A stretch of DNA of 7,628 nt from Rhodobacteraceae bacterium UBA996. GTDB taxonomy: Bacteria > Pseudomonadota > Alphaproteobacteria > Rhodobacterales > Rhodobacteraceae. Made by a program: the position numbers and the translations under genes. The stretch covers positions 1 to 7,628 of the forward strand of contig DBBA01000075.1 of assembly GCA_002291955.1 (NCBI GenBank), given 5' to 3'. Shown here piece after piece: positions 5,686-7,628 of the stretch (position 1 is the stretch's first letter; every line of letters begins with the position of its first letter). The notes beneath the pieces were generated by a model that saw only the letters and a list, made by a program, of their open reading frames with translations, ran no database searches and had not been told where the DNA came from.

Positions 5686-6509
5686 TGGTCCGCCCCCGCG
5701 ACCCGGGCAGCCGGCCAGTCGTGCCCCTCGTCGAACCCGTCGCGCGCCCAGCAGAACAGCGCATCATAGACCGTCAGGCCCGCCTCCAGTTGCGCCAGGT
5801 CGTCGGCGAACATCCGCGACAGGCCGACCGACACCGCCAGAAGCCCCGCGGCCTGGGGTGCAAGATCGTGCCGGTCGGTGTCGGCCGCGCGCACCACGGT
5901 GGCCAGCCGGTCCAGCGCCGCGCTTTGCAGTCCGAACGCGCGGATCATCACGTCGAAGGTGCAGAGATCCCCGCGATGGCTCCAGAACACGCCCTCGATG
6001 TCGAACGGAGTCGCCCCGAACCGGTCGGCGACCGCAGCCACCTCGGTCGGCGCGACATACAGGAACCGCGCGGCCGGATCGACGAAGCGGCGGATCAGCC
6101 ACGGGCAGGCGATGCGGTCGATCTTCGGCCGGTGCCGCGTCACCCACAGGGTGCCCCCGTCGGGACGGGCCGCGGGCAGGGCGGCCAGCGGGACCGCCGG
6201 GGCACCGCCGGCCACCCAGGCCTCGAACCCGCCCTCCAGGACCTCGGCCGCGATGCCGTGGCTCCGCAGAAGCGCCGCGGCACCCTCGCTCAGCTTCAGG
6301 CCACACTGGCAGACCACGACGGCCCGGCGTCCGGCCAGGGACGCCAGATGCCGCTCGACCTCGTCATGGGGGACCAGGCGGGCCGTGGGGACGACCCGCG
6401 GATCGGCGGCCAGATCGGCCGCCACCCGCACGTCCAGGATTGCGGGCGCGCCGGGCGTGCCGATCAGGCGCCACAGCTGTGCGGACGACAGGGAAGCAAA
6501 GGTCGGCAT
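5682..6509 (-). CDS. chrB: Rhodanese-ChrB fusion, chromate resistance protein
   Basis: This two-domain protein (275 residues from this start) is predicted to help sense or resist chromate. Residues about 5-105 form a rhodanese domain, with AILDVR (23-28) and the active-site loop CQCGLKLS (67-74). Catalytic Cys67 is retained, so sulfurtransferase activity is possible. Residues about 120-255 match the ChrB C-terminal domain: LWVTRHRPKIDRIACPWLIR (121-140), then FDIEGVFWSHRGDLCTFD and RAADTDRHDLAP. The usual ChrB N-terminal regulatory domain is replaced by the rhodanese. The gene overlaps chrA by 4 bp (ATGA). I prefer the ATG at 6509 (MPTFASLS), with AAAGGG about 6 nt upstream; an in-frame ATG at 6524 would add five residues (MKGRT). 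Cysteines 67, 69, 135, 183 and 253 could react with chromate or its reduction products. Whether it regulates transcription is not shown. Confidence 0.92.
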   Translation of the reverse strand: MPTFASLSSAQLWRLIGTPGAPAILDVRVAADLAADPRVVPTARLVPHDEVERHLASLAGRRAVVVCQCGLKLSEGAAALLRSHGIAAEVLEGGFEAWVAGGAPAVPLAALPAARPDGGTLWVTRHRPKIDRIACPWLIRRFVDPAARFLYVAPTEVAAVADRFGATPFDIEGVFWSHRGDLCTFDVMIRAFGLQSAALDRLATVVRAADTDRHDLAPQAAGLLAVSVGLSRMFADDLAQLEAGLTVYDALFCWARDGFDEGHDWPAARVAGADQ

Positions 6510-6616
6510 GGTGCGCCCTTTCATGCCGGTCCCGGCGCATGGCCCGGGGAACCGGAGTTGCTGGACGCGAGCCTTGGGCCGCCACTCGTCCGGGGCCTCA
6601 CGGGGCGGTCGCGGGA

Positions 6617-6632
6617 CCCCGTGGCCATGGGG
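6617..6632. promoter_or_regulatory. Near-perfect 16-bp palindrome upstream of chrB, possible operator
   Basis: CCCCGTGGCCATGGGG is symmetric about 6624/6625 except for one G/T position. It lies in the 175-bp gap before chrB (6510-6684). On the minus strand a TTGACG hexamer (6652-6657) lies upstream, so the palindrome would fall over the -10 position. No AT-rich -10 is recognisable. In such GC-rich DNA this could be chance. The rest of the gap shows no gene and no T-tailed terminator for the upstream monooxygenase-family gene. Confidence 0.3.
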
Positions 6633-6684
6633 TGGCAGACCCCCGCCGGGTCGTCAAGCCGGTCGCGCAGGGGACGATGGCCGG

Positions 6685-7029
6685 CTACCCGTGCGCCAGC
6701 ACGCTGTCCTCGGGCGCCTGGTCGCGGTCTGTCAGGCCATAGTCGCGGATCACGCCCGCGACCCGCAGCCGGTAGCCCGCGAACATGCCATCCCGCCCCG
6801 CCGCCTGCGCCCCCCGGTGTGCGCCCAGGCAGCGCCAGGCGCGCACCGCCTCCTCGTCGCGCCAGAACGACAGGGACAGGAGCTTCCCGGGGTTGGTCAG
6901 GCTCTGGAACCGCTCCACGCTGATGAACCCGTCCTGGGTCTCCAGCAGGGGGCGCATCCTTGCCGCCATCGCAAGATAGTCCTCGACCCGCCCGTCGGCG
7001 GCTTCGACCTCGAAGATGATCGCGATCAT
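6685..7029 (-). CDS. Antibiotic biosynthesis monooxygenase (ABM) family protein
   Basis: This is a small protein (114 residues) of the dimeric ferredoxin-like alpha/beta-barrel ABM superfamily. The product starts MIAIIFEVEAADGRVEDYLA. The core shows FISVERFQSL (35-44), then LLSLSFWRDEEAVRAWR (50-66), His71, and GYRLRVAGVIRDYGL (85-99), the usual order for this subgroup. Members range from quinone-forming monooxygenases to haem-degrading enzymes and proteins of unknown role. The Asn of the IsdG-type haem triad is not apparent near the N-terminus, so haem degradation is not supported. The ATG at 7029 has GAGGG about 9 nt upstream and follows the recR stop by only 11 bp, so the two are probably co-transcribed. 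The function in this context is unknown. Confidence 0.85.
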   Translation of the reverse strand: MIAIIFEVEAADGRVEDYLAMAARMRPLLETQDGFISVERFQSLTNPGKLLSLSFWRDEEAVRAWRCLGAHRGAQAAGRDGMFAGYRLRVAGVIRDYGLTDRDQAPEDSVLAHG

Positions 7030-7040
7030 CGGCGGTGCCC

Positions 7041-7628
7041 TCAGTAGCTGCGCCGCGCCCGCAGGGCCGCGGCGATGGTTCCGTCGTCCAGATAGCCAAG
7101 CTCGCCGCCCACCGGCACACCCTGCGCCAGCAGGGTCACGCGGACCTGCGGCAGCCGCGCCAGCGCCTCGGCGATGTAATGGGCCGTGGTCTGACCCTCC
7201 ACCGTGGCATCCAGCGCCAGGATCACCTCGGTTGTCCCTTCTGCGGCGGCCCGGGCAACAAGCTCGGGGATCCGCAGGTCCTCGGGGGTCACCCCGTCCA
7301 GCGCCGACATGAGCCCGCCCAGCACATGGTAGCGGCCGCCGAACACGCCCGCGCGTTCCATCGCCCACAGGTCGCCCAGATCGCCCACCACGCAGATCTC
7401 GCCGGTGGCGCGGGCGGGGTCGGCACAGATCGCGCACAGGGTCCCGGTGGCCAGGTTCCAGCAGACGGTGCAATCGCGCACCGTCTCGCCGGTCAGACGG
7501 ATCGCATCGGCCAGCGGCAGCATGTGGGTCGCCCGGCGCCGCAGAAGCCACAGGACCGCCCGCCGCGCCGACCGGGGTCCGAGACCCGGCAGCTTCCCCA
7601 TCGCGGCAATCAGCGCCTCGACCTCGCC
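7041..7628 (-). CDS. recR: Recombination mediator protein RecR (N-terminus beyond right edge)
   Basis: RecR works with RecO (and RecF) to load RecA at single-stranded gaps during recombinational repair. The window holds 195 residues up to the stop; only a handful of N-terminal residues are missing, judged from the family length of about 200. Using residue 1 as the first codon in the window, the helix-hairpin-helix is KLPGLGPRSARR (12-23). The four-Cys zinc motif is CTVC-x8-CAIC (53-68). The Toprim domain begins ICVVGDLGDLWAMER (78-92) and includes YHVLGGLMSALDGVTPEDL (100-118). The end is GVPVGGELGYLDDGTIAAAL (170-189), the conserved RecR C-terminal motif. The position of the usual Toprim Glu (VVE) is Gly82. 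The family dnaX-recR context lies outside the window. The identity is certain; the true start codon is not in view. Confidence 0.96.
   Translation of the reverse strand, partial: GEVEALIAAMGKLPGLGPRSARRAVLWLLRRRATHMLPLADAIRLTGETVRDCTVCWNLATGTLCAICADPARATGEICVVGDLGDLWAMERAGVFGGRYHVLGGLMSALDGVTPEDLRIPELVARAAAEGTTEVILALDATVEGQTTAHYIAEALARLPQVRVTLLAQGVPVGGELGYLDDGTIAAALRARRSY

Noticed and set aside
3518..5767. A 749-codon open frame on the minus strand spanning trcR and chrA
   Set aside because: It is an off-frame shadow of chrA and an antisense shadow of trcR. Both underlying genes have strong family motifs, and the long frame has biased Gly/Arg/Ala composition.
4465..5769. A 434-codon plus-strand frame rich in Gln, His and Arg
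   Set aside because: It is entirely antisense to chrA; the composition is what the complement of hydrophobic membrane codons gives.
6510..6524. In-frame ATG at 6524 as the chrB start
   Set aside because: It is possible but would add only MKGRT, and its upstream purine stretch is weaker. The ATG at 6509 has AAAGGG about 6 nt away and begins where the rhodanese domain begins. The choice is not certain.
5495..7047. Three overlapping long plus-strand frames (389-430 codons) antisense to chrB and the ABM-family gene
   Set aside because: All are Arg/Pro/Gly-rich shadows lacking motifs, opposite clear family members.
1..7628. CRISPR arrays, tRNA or rRNA genes, insertion sequences, prophage or toxin-antitoxin modules
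   Set aside because: Reading both strands, I found no spaced direct repeats, cloverleaf-like sequences, transposase motifs or small paired toxin-antitoxin genes.

Overview
This is a very GC-rich chromosomal window, packed with genes that show strong GC bias at third codon positions. The gene set and protein sequences point to an alphaproteobacterium of the Rhodobacteraceae type (Paracoccus/Rhodobacter/Rhodovulum-like). The supporting evidence is a COQ9-family protein, a DUF1013/TrcR cell-cycle regulator (a family essentially confined to Alphaproteobacteria), a 68-residue S21, and an intergenic palindromic element of the 'CCCAAATATCCCGGGG' kind that I associate with this family. The genus is an inference.

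Layout from left to right. (1) Positions 1-428, minus: the 5' part of pheT, running off the left edge. (2) Positions 429-706: a leader/intergenic stretch holding a double-palindrome repeat and a convincing intrinsic terminator for rpsU. (3) Positions 707-913, minus: rpsU. (4) Positions 914-1034: a divergent promoter region. (5) Positions 1035-2840, plus: a COQ9-family ubiquinone protein followed by a PIG3-type quinone oxidoreductase, a plausible quinone-related two-gene unit. (6) Positions 2847-3488, minus: a secreted RNase T2 with a TTG start and an unusual second catalytic motif. (7) Positions 3489-3625: a second divergent control region with a nested hairpin in the probable trcR leader. (8) Positions 3626-4399, plus: trcR, which carries two similar helix-turn-helix-like segments. 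(9) Positions 4396-6509, minus: chrB-chrA, a translationally coupled chromate resistance pair in which ChrB is a rhodanese-ChrB fusion. (10) Positions 6685-7628, minus: recR, cut by the right edge at its N-terminus, followed by a small antibiotic-biosynthesis-monooxygenase-family protein.

The genes fall into three themes: core information processing (pheT, rpsU, recR), quinone/redox functions (COQ9, quinone oxidoreductase, the monooxygenase-like protein), and stress or cell-cycle functions (chrBA, RNase T2, trcR). Both tail-to-tail junctions are extremely tight: 6 bp at 2841-2846, and a 4-bp stop-codon overlap at 4396-4399.

I see no CRISPR array, tRNA, rRNA, insertion sequence, phage gene or attachment site. 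I do not see a clearly new multi-gene system. The most unusual items are the duplicated module in TrcR, the rhodanese-ChrB fusion, the altered catalytic motif in the RNase T2, the Glu-to-Gly change in the RecR Toprim motif, and the structured intergenic elements.
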